Shown in pieces: positions 40,343 through 55,100 of a stretch of DNA of 64,000 nt. The position numbers and the translations under genes are program-made. The first letter of the stretch is position 1. Each line of letters starts with the position of its first letter. Below the pieces are notes generated by a model, which was not told the DNA's origin, ran no database searches, and worked only from the letters and a program-made list of their open reading frames with translations. Location: the NCBI GenBank assembly GCA_963932145.1, contig CAWVQA010000105.1, positions 124,001 to 188,000 of the forward strand, given 5' to 3'. The DNA is from Acanthosepion lycidas (taxonomy: Eukaryota; Mollusca; Cephalopoda; Sepiida; Sepiidae).

Positions 40343-43300
40343 GATTTACATGCAAAATCTAGCTTTTTTCACTACTTTTTAACGCTAGTTTGTAAATATC
40401 AATAACTGTTTGAAAACATTAGAAAAACAATGAAATTATTGAAAATCGATATGAAATCAATCAAAACTTATTGATTTTAACTAGTTTCACAAGTTTTGAC
40501 AAAGTTTTATTTAAGATTTTATGTTTTACACAACTTTTAATTACATAGCGATTTACATGCAAAATCTAGCTTTTTTCACTACTTTTTAACGCTAGTTTGT
40601 AAATATCAATAACTGTTTGAAAACATTAGAAAAACAATGAAATTATTGAAAATCGATATGAAATCAATCAAAACTTATTGATTTTAACTAGTTTCACAAG
40701 TTTTGACAAAGTTTTATTTAAGATTTTATGTTTTACACAACTTTTAATTACATAGCGATTTACATGCAAAATCTAGCTTTTTTCACTACTTTTTAACGCT
40801 AGTTTGTAAATATCAATAACTGTTTGAAAACATTAGAAAAACAATGAAATTATTGAAAATCGATATGAAATCAATCAAAACTTATTGATTTTAACTAGTT
40901 TCACAAGTTTTGACAAAGTTTTATTTAAGATTTTATGTTTTACACAACTTTTAATTACATAGCGATTTACATGCAAAATCTAGCTTTTTTCACTACTTTT
41001 TAACGCTAGTTTGTAAATATCAATAACTGTTTGAAAACATTAGAAAAACAATGAAATTATTGAAAATCGATATGAAATCAATCAAAACTTATTGATTTTA
41101 ACTAGTTTCACAAGTTTTGACAAAGTTTTATTTAAGATTTTATGTTTTACACAACTTTTAATTACATAGCGATTTACATGCAAAATCTAGCTTTTTTCAC
41201 TACTTTTTAACGCTAGTTTGTAAATATCAATAACTGTTTGAAAACATTAGAAAAACAATGAAATTATTGAAAATCGATATGAAATCAATCAAAACTTATT
41301 GATTTTAACTAGTTTCACAAGTTTTGACAAAGTTTTATTTAAGATTTTATGTTTTACACAACTTTTAATTACATAGCGATTTACATGCAAAATCTAGCTT
41401 TTTTCACTACTTTTTAACGCTAGTTTGTAAATATCAATAACTGTTTGAAAACATTAGAAAAACAATGAAATTATTGAAAATCGATATGAAATCAATCAAA
41501 ACTTATTGATTTTAACTAGTTTCACAAGTTTTGACAAAGTTTTATTTAAGATTTTATGTTTTACACAACTTTTAATTACATAGCGATTTACATGCAAAAT
41601 CTAGCTTTTTTCACTACTTTTTAACGCTAGTTTGTAAATATCAATAACTGTTTGAAAACATTAGAAAAACAATGAAATTATTGAAAATCGATATGAAATC
41701 AATCAAAACTTATTGATTTTAACTAGTTTCACAAGTTTTGACAAAGTTTTATTTAAGATTTTATGTTTTACACAACTTTTAATTACATAGCGATTTACAT
41801 GCAAAATCTAGCTTTTTTCACTACTTTTTAACGCTAGTTTGTAAATATCAATAACTGTTTGAAAACATTAGAAAAACAATGAAATTATTGAAAATCGATA
41901 TGAAATCAATCAAAACTTATTGATTTTAACTAGTTTCACAAGTTTTGACAAAGTTTTATTTAAGATTTTATGTTTTACACAACTTTTAATTACATAGCGA
42001 TTTACATGCAAAATCTAGCTTTTTTCACTACTTTTTAACGCTAGTTTGTAAATATCAATAACTGTTTGAAAACATTAGAAAAACAATGAAATTATTGAAA
42101 ATCGATATGAAATCAATCAAAACTTATTGATTTTAACTAGTTTCACAAGTTTTGACAAAGTTTTATTTAAGATTTTATGTTTTACACAACTTTTAATTAC
42201 ATAGCGATTTACATGCAAAATCTAGCTTTTTTCACTACTTTTTAACGCTAGTTTGTAAATATCAATAACTGTTTGAAAACATTAGAAAAACAATGAAATT
42301 ATTGAAAATCGATATGAAATCAATCAAAACTTATTGATTTTAACTAGTTTCACAAGTTTTGACAAAGTTTTATTTAAGATTTTATGTTTTACACAACTTT
42401 TAATTACATAGCGATTTACATGCAAAATCTAGCTTTTTTCACTACTTTTTAACGCTAGTTTGTAAATATCAATAACTGTTTGAAAACATTAGAAAAACAA
42501 TGAAATTATTGAAAATCGATATGAAATCAATCAAAACTTATTGATTTTAACTAGTTTCACAAGTTTTGACAAAGTTTTATTTAAGATTTTATGTTTTACA
42601 CAACTTTTAATTACATAGCGATTTACATGCAAAATCTAGCTTTTTTCACTACTTTTTAACGCTAGTTTGTAAATATCAATAACTGTTTGAAAACATTAGA
42701 AAAACAATGAAATTATTGAAAATCGATATGAAATCAATCAAAACTTATTGATTTTAACTAGTTTCACAAGTTTTGACAAAGTTTTATTTAAGATTTTATG
42801 TTTTACACAACTTTTAATTACATAGCGATTTACATGCAAAATCTAGCTTTTTTCACTACTTTTTAACGCTAGTTTGTAAATATCAATAACTGTTTGAAAA
42901 CATTAGAAAAACAATGAAATTATTGAAAATCGATATGAAATCAATCAAAACTTATTGATTTTAACTAGTTTCACAAGTTTTGACAAAGTTTTATTTAAGA
43001 TTTTATGTTTTACACAACTTTTAATTACATAGCGATTTACATGCAAAATCTAGCTTTTTTCACTACTTTTTAACGCTAGTTTGTAAATATCAATAACTGT
43101 TTGAAAACATTAGAAAAACAATGAAATTATTGAAAATCGATATGAAATCAATCAAAACTTATTGATTTTAACTAGTTTCACAAGTTTTGACAAAGTTTTA
43201 TTTAAGATTTTATGTTTTACACAACTTTTAATTACATAGCGATTTACATGCAAAATCTAGCTTTTTTCACTACTTTTTAACGCTAGTTTGTAAATATCAA

Positions 43301-43861
43301 TAACTGTTTGAAAACATTAGAAAAACAATGAAATTATTGAAAATCGATATGAAATCAATCAAAACTTATTGATTTTAACTAGTTTCACAAGTTTTGACAA
43401 AGTTTTATTTAAGATTTTATGTTTTACACAACTTTTAATTACATAGCGATTTACATGCAAAATCTAGCTTTTTTCACTACTTTTTAACGCTAGTTTGTAA
43501 ATATCAATAACTGTTTGAAAACATTAGAAAAACAATGAAATTATTGAAAATCGATATGAAATCAATCAAAACTTATTGATTTTAACTAGTTTCACAAGTT
43601 TTGACAAAGTTTTATTTAAGATTTTATGTTTTACACAACTTTTAATTACATAGCGATTTACATGCAAAATCTAGCTTTTTTCACTACTTTTTAACGCTAG
43701 TTTGTAAATATCAATAACTGTTTGAAAACATTAGAAAAACAATGAAATTATTGAAAATCGATATGAAATCAATCAAAACTTATTGATTTTAACTAGTTTC
43801 ACAAGTTTTGACAAAGTTTTATTTAAGATTTTATGTTTTACACAACTTTTAATTACATAGC
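40343..43861. repeat. Homogenised core: 17 consecutive consensus monomers (3,519 bp)
   Basis: From 40,343 to 43,861 all monomers are exactly 207 bp, carry C43, and show no differences from one another by eye. It is the longest run without markers in the window. It may be the most recently amplified part of the array. Equally, monomers this alike are where an assembler can gain or lose copies unnoticed. Confidence 0.88.
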
Positions 43862-46800
43862 GATTTACATGCAAAATCTAGCTTTTTTCACTAATTTTTA
43901 ACGCTAGTTTGTAAATATCAATAACTGTTTGAAAACATTAGAAAAACAATGAAAGTATTGAAAATCGATATGAAATCAATCAAAACTTATTGATTTTAAC
44001 TAGTTTCACAAGTTTTGACAAAGTTTTATTTAAGATTTTATGTTTTACACAACTTTTAATTACATAGCGGTTTACATGCAAAATCTAGCTTTTTTCACTA
44101 CTTTTTAACGCTAGTTTGTAAATATCAATAACTGTTTGAAAACATTAGAAAAACAATGAAATTATTGAAAATCGATATGAAATCAATCAAAACTTATTGA
44201 TTTTAACTAGTTTCACAAGTTTTGACAAAGTTTTATTTACGATTTTATGTTTTACACAACTTTTAATTACATAGCGATTTACATTCAAAATCTAGCTTTT
44301 TTCACTACTTTTTAACGCTAGTTTGTAAATATCAATAACTGTTTGAAAACATTAGAAAACAATGAAATTATTGAAAATCGATATGAAATCAATCAAAACT
44401 TATTGATTTTAACTAGTTTCAGAAGTTTTGACAAAGTTTTATTTAAGATTTTATGTTTTACACAACTTTTAATTACATAGCGATTTACATGCAAAATCTA
44501 GCTTTTTTCACTACTTTTTAACGCTAGTTTGTAAATATCAATAACTGTTTGAAAACATTAGAAAAACAATGAAATTATTGAAAATCGATATGAAATCAAT
44601 CAAAACTTATTGATTTTAACTAGTTTCACAAGTTTTGAAAAAGTTTTATTTAAGATTTTATGTTTTACACAACTTTTAATTACATAGCGATTTACATGCA
44701 AAATCTAGCTTTTTTCACTACTTTTTAACGCTAGTTTGTAAATATCAATAACTGTTTGAAAACATTAGAAAAACAATGAAATTATTGAAAATCGATATGA
44801 AATCAATCAAAACTTATTGATTTTAACTAGTTTCACAAGTTTTGACAAAGTTTTATTTAAGATTTTATGTTTTACAAAACTTTTAATTACATAGCGATTT
44901 GCAAAATCTAGCTTTTTTCACTACTTTTTAACGCTAGTTTGTAAATATCAATAACTGTTTGAAAACATTAGAAAAACAATGAAATTATTGAAAATCGATA
45001 TGAAATCAATCAAAACTTATTGATTTTAACTAGTTTCACAAGTTTTGACAAAGTTTTATTTAAGATTTTATGTTTTACACAACTTTTAATTACATAGCGA
45101 TTTACATGCAAAATCTAGCTTTTTTCACTACTTTTTAACGCTAGTTTGTAAATATCAATAACTGTTTGAAAACATTAGAAAAAAAAATGAAATTATTGAA
45201 AATCGATATGAAATCAATCAAAACTTATTGATTTTAACTAGTTTCACAAGTTTTGATAAAGTTTTATTTAAGATTTTATGTTTTACACAACTTTTAATTA
45301 CATAGCGATTTACATGCAAAATCTAGCTTTTTTCACTACTTTTTAACGCTAGTTTGTAAATATCAATAACTGTTTGAAAACATTAGAAAAACAATGAAAT
45401 TATTGAAAATCGATATGAAATCAATCAAAACTTATTGATTTTAACTAGTTTCACAAGTTTTGACAAAGTTTTATTTAAGATTTTATGTTTTACACAACTT
45501 TTAATTACATAGCGATTTACATGCAAAATCTAGCTTTTTTCACTACTTTTTAACGCTAGTTTGTAAATATCAATAACTGTTTGAAAACATTAGAAAAACA
45601 ATGAAATTATTGAAAATCGATATGAAATCAATCAAAACTTATTGATTTTAACTAGTTTCACAAGTTTTGACAAAGTTTTATTTAAGATTTTATGTTTTAC
45701 ACAACTTTTAATTACATAGCGATTTACATGCAAAATCTAGCTTTTTTCACTACTTTTTAACGCTAGTTTGTAAATATCAATAACTGTTTGAAAACATTAG
45801 AAAAACAATGAAATTATTGAAAATCGATATGAAATCAATCAAAACTTATTGATTTTAACTAGTTTCACAAGTTTTGACAAAGTTTTATTTAAGATTTTAT
45901 GTTTTACACAACTTTTAATTACATAGCGATTTACATGCAAAATCTAGCTTTTTTCACTACTTTTTAACGCTAGTTTGTAAATATCAATAACTGTTTGAAA
46001 ACATTAGAAAAACAATGAAATTATTGAAAATCGATATGAAATCAATCAAAACTTATTGATTTTAACTAGTTTCACAAGTTTTGACAAAGTTTTATTTAAG
46101 ATTTTATGTTTTACACAACTTTTAATTACATAGCGATTTACATGCAAAATCTAGCTTTTTTCACTACTTTTTAACGCTAGTTTGTAAATATCAATAACTG
46201 TTTGAAAACATTAGAAAAAAAATGAAATTATTGAAAATCGATATGAAATCAATCAAAACTTATTGATTTTAACTAGTTTCACAAGTTTTGACAAAGTTTT
46301 ATTTAAGATTTTATGTTTTACACAACTTTTAATTACATAGCGATTTACATGCAAAATCTAGCTTTTTTCACTAATTTTTAACGCTAGTTTGTAAATATCA
46401 ATAACTGTTTGAAAACATTAGAAAAACAATGAAATTATAGAAAATCGATATGAAATCAATCAAAACTTATTGATTTTAACTAGTTTCAGAAGTTTTGACA
46501 AAGTTTTATTTAAGATTTTATGTTTTACACAACTTTTAATTACATAGCGATTTACATGCAAAATCTAGCTTTTTTCACTACTTTTTAACGTTAGTTTGTA
46601 AATATCAATAACTGTTTGAAAACATTAGAAAAACAATGAAATTATTGAAAATCGATATGAAATCAATCAAAACTTATTGATTTTAACTAGTTTCAGAAGT
46701 TTTGACAAAGTTTTATTTAATATTTTATGTTTTACACAACTTTTAATTACATAGCGATTTACATGCAAAATCTAGCTTTTTTCACTACTTTTTAACGTTA

Positions 46801-47169
46801 GTTTGTAAATATCAATAACTGTTTGAAAACATTAGAAAAACAATGAAATTATTGAAAATCGATATGAAATCAATCAAAACTTATTGATTTTAACTAGTTT
46901 CACAAGTTTTGACAAAGTTTTATTTAAGATTTTATGTTTTACACAACTTTTAATTACATAGCGATTTACATGCAAAATCTAGCTTTTTTCACTACTTTTT
47001 AACGCTAGTTTGTAAATATCAATAACTGTTTGAAAACATTAGAAAAACAATGAAATTATTGAAAATCGATATGAAATCAATCAAAACTTATTGATTTTAA
47101 CTAGTTTCACAAGTTTTGACAAAGTTTTATTTAAGATTTTATGTTTTACACAACTTTTAATTACATAGC
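43862..47169. repeat. 16-monomer higher-order unit (3,308 bp)
   Basis: It opens with a diagnostic series: T94G (with C33A, 43,862); A2G+A172C (44,069); G10T+C148G and one missing A (44,276); C158A (44,482); C189A (44,689); and a 203-bp copy lacking acat at positions 6-9 (44,896). Ten looser monomers follow, including an A9 run by C86A plus one extra A (45,099 copy), a second C86A, and C148G copies near 46,490 and 46,696. The diagnostic series recurs at 47,170. Confidence 0.9.
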
Positions 47170-48407
47170 GATTTACATGCAAAATCTAGCTTTTTTCACT
47201 ACTTTTTAACGCTAGTTTGTAAATATCAATAACTGTTTGAAAACATTAGAAAAACAATGAAAGTATTGAAAATCGATATGAAATCAATCAAAACTTATTG
47301 ATTTTAACTAGTTTCACAAGTTTTGACAAAGTTTTATTTAAGATTTTATGTTTTACACAACTTTTAATTACATAGCGGTTTACATGCAAAATCTAGCTTT
47401 TTTCACTACTTTTTAACGCTAGTTTGTAAATATCAATAACTGTTTGAAAACATTAGAAAAACAATGAAATTATTGAAAATCGATATGAAATCAATCAAAA
47501 CTTATTGATTTTAACTAGTTTCACAAGTTTTGACAAAGTTTTATTTACGATTTTATGTTTTACACAACTTTTAATTACATAGCGATTTACATTCAAAATC
47601 TAGCTTTTTTCACTACTTTTTAACGCTAGTTTGTAAATATCAATAACTGTTTGAAAACATTAGAAAAACAATGAAATTATTGAAAATCGATATGAAATCA
47701 ATCAAAACTTATTGATTTTAACTAGTTTCAGAAGTTTTGACAAAGTTTTATTTAAGATTTTATGTTTTACACAACTTTTAATTACATAGCGATTTACATG
47801 CAAAATCTAGCTTTTTTCACTACTTTTTAACGTTAGTATGTAAATATCAATAACTGTTTGAAAACATTAGAAAAACAATGAAATTATTGAAAATCGATAT
47901 GAAATCAATCAAAACTTATTGATTTTAACTAGTTTCACAAGTTTTGAAAAAGTTTTATTTCAGATTTTATGTTTTACACAACTTTTAATTACATAGCGAT
48001 TTACATGCAAAATCTAGCTTTTTTCACTACTTTTTAACACTAGTTTGTAAATATCAATAACTGTTTGAAAACATTAGAAAAACAATGAAATTATTGAAAA
48101 TCGATATGAAATCAATCAAAACTTATTGATTTTAACTAGTTTCACAAGTTTTGACAAAGTTTTATTTAAGATTTTATGTTTTACAAAACTTTTAATTACA
48201 TAGCGATTTGCAAAATCTAGCTTTTTTCACTACTTTTTAACGCTAGTTTGTAAATATCAATAACTGTTTGAAAACATTAGAAAAACAATGAAATTATTGA
48301 AAATCGATATGAAATCAATCAAAACTTATTGATTTTAACTAGTTTCACAAGTTTTGACAAAGTTTTATTTAAGATTTTATGTTTTACACAACTTTTAATT
48401 ACATAGC
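47170..48407. repeat. Six-monomer diagnostic module, second copy
   Basis: Order: T94G (47,170); A2G+A172C (47,377); G10T+C148G (47,584); T43+T48A+C158A+A171C (47,791); G42A+C189A (47,998); 203-bp acat-deleted copy (48,205). Matches the module at 43,862 with added variants (T43, G42A) that are then kept in the 18-monomer units to the right, so it is an intermediate form. Confidence 0.9.
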
Positions 48408-51400
48408 GATTTACATGCAAAATCTAGCTTTTTTCACTACTTTTTAACGTTAGTTTGTAAATATCAATAACTGTTTAAAAACATTAGAAAAACAATGAAA
48501 TTATTGAAAATCGATATGAAATCAATCAAAACTTATTGATTTTAACTAGTTTCACAAGTTTTGACAAAGTTTTATTTAAGATTTTATGTTTTACACAACT
48601 TATAATTACATAGCGATTTACATGCAAAATCTAGCTTTTTTCACTAATTTTTAACGCTAGTTTGTAAATATCAATAACTGTTTGAAAACATTAGAAAAAC
48701 AATGAAATTATTGAAAATCGATATGAAATCAATCAAAACTTATTGATTTTAACTAGTTTCACAAGTTTTGACAAAGTTTTATTTAAGATTTTATGTTTTA
48801 CACGACTTTTAATTACATAGCGGTTTACATGCAAAATCTAGCTTTTTTCACTACTTTTTAACGCTAGTTTGTAAATATCAATAACTGTTTGAAAACATTA
48901 GAAAAACAATGAAATTATTGAAAATCGATATGAAATCAATCAAAACTTATTGATTTTAACTAGTTTCAGAAGTTTTGACAAAGTTTTATTTAAGATTTTA
49001 TGTTTTACACAACTTTTAATTACATAGCGATTTACATGCAAAATCTAGCTTTTTTCACTACTTTTTAACGCTAGTTTGTAAATATCAATAACTGTTTGAA
49101 AACATTAGAAAAACAATGAAATTATTGAAAATCGATATGAAATCAATCAAAACTTATTGATTTTAACTAGTTTCACAAGTTTTGACAAAGTTTTATTTAA
49201 GATTTTATGTTTTACACAACTTTTAATTACATAGCGATTTACATGCAAAATCTAGCTTTTTTCACTACTTTTTAACGCTAGTTTGTAAATATCAATAACT
49301 GTTTGAAAACATTAGAAAAACAATGAAATTATTTAAAATCGATATGAAATCAATCAAAACTTATTGATTTTAACTAGTTTCACAAGTTTTGTCAAAGTTT
49401 TATTTAAGATTTTATGTTTTACACAACTTTTAATTACATAGCGATTTACATGCAAAATCTAGCTTTTTTCACTACTTTTTAACGCTAGTTTGTAAATATC
49501 AATAACTGTTTGAAAACATTAGAAAAACAATGAAATTATTAAAAATCGATATGAAATCAATCAAAACTTATTGATTTTAACTAGTTTCACAAGATTTGAC
49601 AAAGTTTTATTTAAGATTTTATGTTTTACACAACTTTTAATTACATAGCGATTTACATGCAAAATCTAGCTTTTTTCACTACTTTTTAACGCTAGTTTGT
49701 AAATATCAATAACTGTTTGAAAACATTAGAAAAACAATGAAATTATTGAAAATCGATATGAAATCAATCAAAACTTATTGATTTTAACTAGTTTCACAAG
49801 TTTTGACAAAGTTTTATTTAAGATTTTATGTTTTACACAACTTTTAATTACATAGCGATTTACATGCAAAATCAAGCTTTTTTCACTACTTTTTAACGCT
49901 AGTTTGTAAATATCAATAACTGTTTGAAAACATTAGAAAAACAATGAAAGTATTGAAAATCGATATGAAATCAATCAAAACTTATTGATTTTAACTAGTT
50001 TCACAAGTTTTGACAAAGTTTTATTTACGATTTTATGTTTTACACAACTTTTAATTACATAGCGATTTACATTCAAAATCTAGCTTTTTTCACTACTTTT
50101 TAACGCTAGTTTGTAAATATCAATAACTGTTTGAAAACATTAGAAAAACAATGAAATTATTGAAAATCGATATGAAATCAATCAAAACTTATTGATTTTA
50201 ACTAGTTTCAGAAGTTTTGACAAAGTTTTATTTAAGATTTTATGTTTTACACAACTTTTAATTACATAGCGATTTACATGCAAAATCTAGCTTTTTTCAC
50301 TACTTTTTAACGTTAGTTTGTAAATATCAATAACTGTTTGAAAACATTAGAAAAACAATGAAATTATTGAAAATCGATATGAAATCAATCAAAACTTATT
50401 GATTTTAACTAGTTTCACAAGTTTTGAAAAAGTTTTATTTAAGATTTTATGTTTTACACAACTTTTAATTACATAGCGATTTACATGCAAAATCTAGCTT
50501 TTTTCACTACTTTTTAACACTAGTTTGTAAATATCAATAACTGTTTGAAAACATTAGAAAAACAATGAAATTATTGAAAATCGATATGAAATCAATCAAA
50601 ACTTATTGATTTTAACTAGTTTCACAAGTTTTGACAAAGTTTTATTTAAGATTTTATGTTTTACAAAACTTTTAATTACATAGCGATTTGCAAAATCTAG
50701 CTTTTTTCACTACTTTTTAACGCTAGTTTGTAAATATCAATAACTGTTTGAAAACATCAGAAAAACAATGAAATTATTGAAAATCGATATGAAATCAATC
50801 AAAACTTATTGATTTTAACTAGTTTCACAAGTTTTGACAAAGTTTTATTTAAGATTTTATGTTTTACACAACTTTTAATTACATAGCGATTTACATGCAA
50901 AATCTAGCTTTTTTCACTACTTTTTAACGTTAGTTTGTAAATATCAATAACTGTTTGAAAACATTAGAAAAACAATGAAATTATTGAAAATCGATATGAA
51001 ATCAATCAAAACTTATTGATTTTATCTAGTTTCACAAGTTTTGACAAAGTTTTATTTAAGATTTTATGCTTTACACAACTTTTAATTACATAGCGATTTA
51101 CATGCAAAATCTAGCTTTTTTCACTACTTTTTAACGCTAGTTTGTAAATATCAATAACTGTTTGAAAACATTAGAAAAACAATGAAATTATTGAAAATCG
51201 ATATGAAATCAATCAAAACTTATTGATTTTAACTAGTTTCACAAGTTTTGACAAAGTTTTATTTAAGATTTTATGTTTTACACAACTTTTAATTACATAG
51301 CGATTTGCAAAATCTAGCTTTTTTCACTACTTTTTAACGCTAGTTTGTAAATATCAATAACTGTTTGAAAACATCAGAAAAACAATGAAATTATTGAAAA

Positions 51401-52125
51401 TCGATATGAAATCAATCAAAACTTATTGATTTTAACTAGTTTCACAAGTTTTGACAAAGTTTTATTTAAGATTTTATGTTTTACACAACTTTTAATTACA
51501 TAGCGATTTACATGCAAAATCTAGCTTTTTTCACTACTTTTTAACGTTAGTTTGTAAATATCAATAACTGTTTGAAAACATTAGAAAAACAATGAAATTA
51601 TTGAAAATCGATATGAAATCAATCAAAACTTATTGATTTTATCTAGTTTCACAAGTTTTGACAAAGTTTTATTTAAGATTTTATGCTTTACACAACTTTT
51701 AATTACATAGCGATTTACATGCAAAATCTAGCTTTTTTCACTACTTTTTAACGCTAGTTTGTAAATATCAATAACTGTTTGAAAACATTAGAAAAACAAT
51801 GAAATTATTGAAAATCGATATGAAATCAATCAAAACTTATTGATTTTAACTAGTTTCACAAGTTTTGACAAAGTTTTATTTAAGATTTTATGTTTTACAC
51901 AACTTTTAATTACATAGCGATTTACATGCAAAATCTAGCTTTTTTCACTACTTTTTAACGCTAGTTTGTAAATATCAATAACTGTTTGAAAACATTAGAA
52001 AAACAATGAAATTATTGAAAATCGATATGAAATCAATCAAAACTTATTGATTTTAACTAGTTTCACAAGTTTTGACAAAGTTTTATTTAAGATTTTATGT
52101 TTTACACAACTTTTAATTACATAGC
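48408..52125. repeat. 18-monomer higher-order unit (3,718 bp), copy A
   Basis: Starts: 48,408 T43+G70A (T195A at its end); 48,615 C33A+A190G; 48,822 A2G+C148G; 49,029 consensus; 49,236 G99T+A157T; 49,443 G99A+T152A; 49,650 consensus; 49,857 T18A+T94G+A172C; 50,064 G10T+C148G; 50,271 T43+C158A; 50,478 G42A+C189A; 50,685 acat-deleted, T78C; 50,888 T43+A138T+T182C; 51,095 consensus; 51,302 acat-deleted, T78C; 51,505 T43+A138T+T182C; 51,712 and 51,919 consensus. The two 203-bp copies make the unit 8 bp shorter than 18 x 207. Confidence 0.94.
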
Positions 52126-55100
52126 GATTTACATGCAAAATCTAGCTTTTTTCACTACTTTTTAACGTTAGTTTGTAAATATCAATAACTGTTTAAAAAC
52201 ATTAGAAAAACAATGAAATTATTGAAAATCGATATGAAATCAATCAAAACTTATTGATTTTAACTAGTTTCACAAGTTTTGACAAAGTTTTATTTAAGAT
52301 TTTATGTTTTACACAACTTATAATTACATAGCGATTTACATGCAAAATCTAGCTTTTTTCACTAATTTTTAACGCTAGTTTGTAAATATCAATAACTGTT
52401 TGAAAACATTAGAAAAACAATGAAATTATTGAAAATCGATATGAAATCAATCAAAACTTATTGATTTTAACTAGTTTCACAAGTTTTGACAAAGTTTTAT
52501 TTAAGATTTTATGTTTTACACGACTTTTAATTACATAGCGGTTTACATGCAAAATCTAGCTTTTTTCACTACTTTTTAACGCTAGTTTGTAAATATCAAT
52601 AACTGTTTGAAAACATTAGAAAAACAATGAAATTATTGAAAATCGATATGAAATCAATCAAAACTTATTGATTTTAACTAGTTTCAGAAGTTTTGACAAA
52701 GTTTTATTTAAGATTTTATGTTTTACACAACTTTTAATTACATAGCGATTTACATGCAAAATCTAGATTTTTTCACTACTTTTTAACGCTAGTTTGTAAA
52801 TATCAATAACTGTTTGAAAACATTAGAAAAACAATGAAATTATTGAAAATCGATATGAAATCAATCAAAACTTATTGATTTTAACTAGTTTCACAAGTTT
52901 TGACAAAGTTTTATTTAAGATTTTATGTTTTACACAACTTTTAATTACATAGCGATTTACATGCAAAATCTAGCTTTTTTCACTACTTTTTAACGCTAGT
53001 TTGTAAATATCAATAACTGTTTGAAAACATTAGAAAAACAATGAAATTATTTAAAATCGATATGAAATCAATCAAAACTTATTGATTTTAACTAGTTTCA
53101 CAAGTTTTGTCAAAGTTTTATTTAAGATTTTATGTTTTACACAACTTTTAATTACATAGCGATTTACATGCAAAATCTAGCTTTTTTCACTACTTTTTAA
53201 CGCTAGTTTGTAAATATCAATAACTGTTTGAAAACATTAGAAAAACAATGAAATTATTAAAAATCGATATGAAATCAATCAAAACTTATTGATTTTAACT
53301 AGTTTCACAAGATTTGACAAAGTTTTATTTAAGATTTTATGTTTTACACAACTTTTAATTACATAGCGATTTACATGCAAAATCTAGCTTTTTTCACTAC
53401 TTTTTAACGCTAGTTTGTAAATATCAATAACTGTTTGAAAACATTAGAAAAACAATGAAATTATTGAAAATCGATATGAAATCAATCAAAACTTATTGAT
53501 TTTAACTAGTTTCACAAGTTTTGACAAAGTTTTATTTAAGATTTTATGTTTTACACAACTTTTAATTACATAGCGATTTACATGCAAAATCAAGCTTTTT
53601 TCACTACTTTTTAACGCTAGTTTGTAAATATCAATAACTGTTTGAAAACATTAGAAAAACAATGAAAGTATTGAAAATCGATATGAAATCAATCAAAACT
53701 TATTGATTTTAACTAGTTTCACAAGTTTTGACAAAGTTTTATTTACGATTTTATGTTTTACACAACTTTTAATTACATAGCGATTTACATTCAAAATCTA
53801 GCTTTTTTCACTACTTTTTAACGCTAGTTTGTAAATATCAATAACTGTTTGAAAACATTAGAAAAACAATGAAATTATTGAAAATCGATATGAAATCAAT
53901 CAAAACTTATTGATTTTAACTAGTTTCAGAAGTTTTGACAAAGTTTTATTTAAGATTTTATGTTTTACACAACTTTTAATTACATAGCGATTTACATGCA
54001 AAATCTAGCTTTTTTCACTACTTTTTAACGTTAGTTTGTAAATATCAATAACTGTTTGAAAACATTAGAAAAACAATGAAATTATTGAAAATCGATATGA
54101 AATCAATCAAAACTTATTGATTTTAACTAGTTTCACAAGTTTTGAAAAAGTTTTATTTAAGATTTTATGTTTTACACAACTTTTAATTACATAGCGATTT
54201 ACATGCAAAATCTAGCTTTTTTCACTACTTTTTAACACTAGTTTGTAAATATCAATAACTGTTTGAAAACATTAGAAAAACAATGAAATTATTGAAAATC
54301 GATATGAAATCAATCAAAACTTATTGATTTTAACTAGTTTCACAAGTTTTGACAAAGTTTTATTTAAGATTTTATGTTTTACAAAACTTTTAATTACATA
54401 GCGATTTGCAAAATCTAGCTTTTTTCACTACTTTTTAACGCTAGTTTGTAAATATCAATAACTGTTTGAAAACATCAGAAAAACAATGAAATTATTGAAA
54501 ATCGATATGAAATCAATCAAAACTTATTGATTTTAACTAGTTTCACAAGTTTTGACAAAGTTTTATTTAAGATTTTATGTTTTACACAACTTTTAATTAC
54601 ATAGCGATTTACATGCAAAATCTAGCTTTTTTCACTACTTTTTAACGTTAGTTTGTAAATATCAATAACTGTTTGAAAACATTAGAAAAACAATGAAATT
54701 ATTGAAAATCGATATGAAATCAATCAAAACTTATTGATTTTATCTAGTTTCACAAGTTTTGACAAAGTTTTATTTAAGATTTTATGCTTTACACAACTTT
54801 TAATTACATAGCGATTTACATGCAAAATCTAGCTTTTTTCACTACTTTTTAACGCTAGTTTGTAAATATCAATAACTGTTTGAAAACATTAGAAAAACAA
54901 TGAAATTATTGAAAATCGATATGAAATCAATCAAAACTTATTGATTTTAACTAGTTTCACAAGTTTTGACAAAGTTTTATTTAAGATTTTATGTTTTACA
55001 CAACTTTTAATTACATAGCGATTTGCAAAATCTAGCTTTTTTCACTACTTTTTAACGCTAGTTTGTAAATATCAATAACTGTTTGAAAACATCAGAAAAA

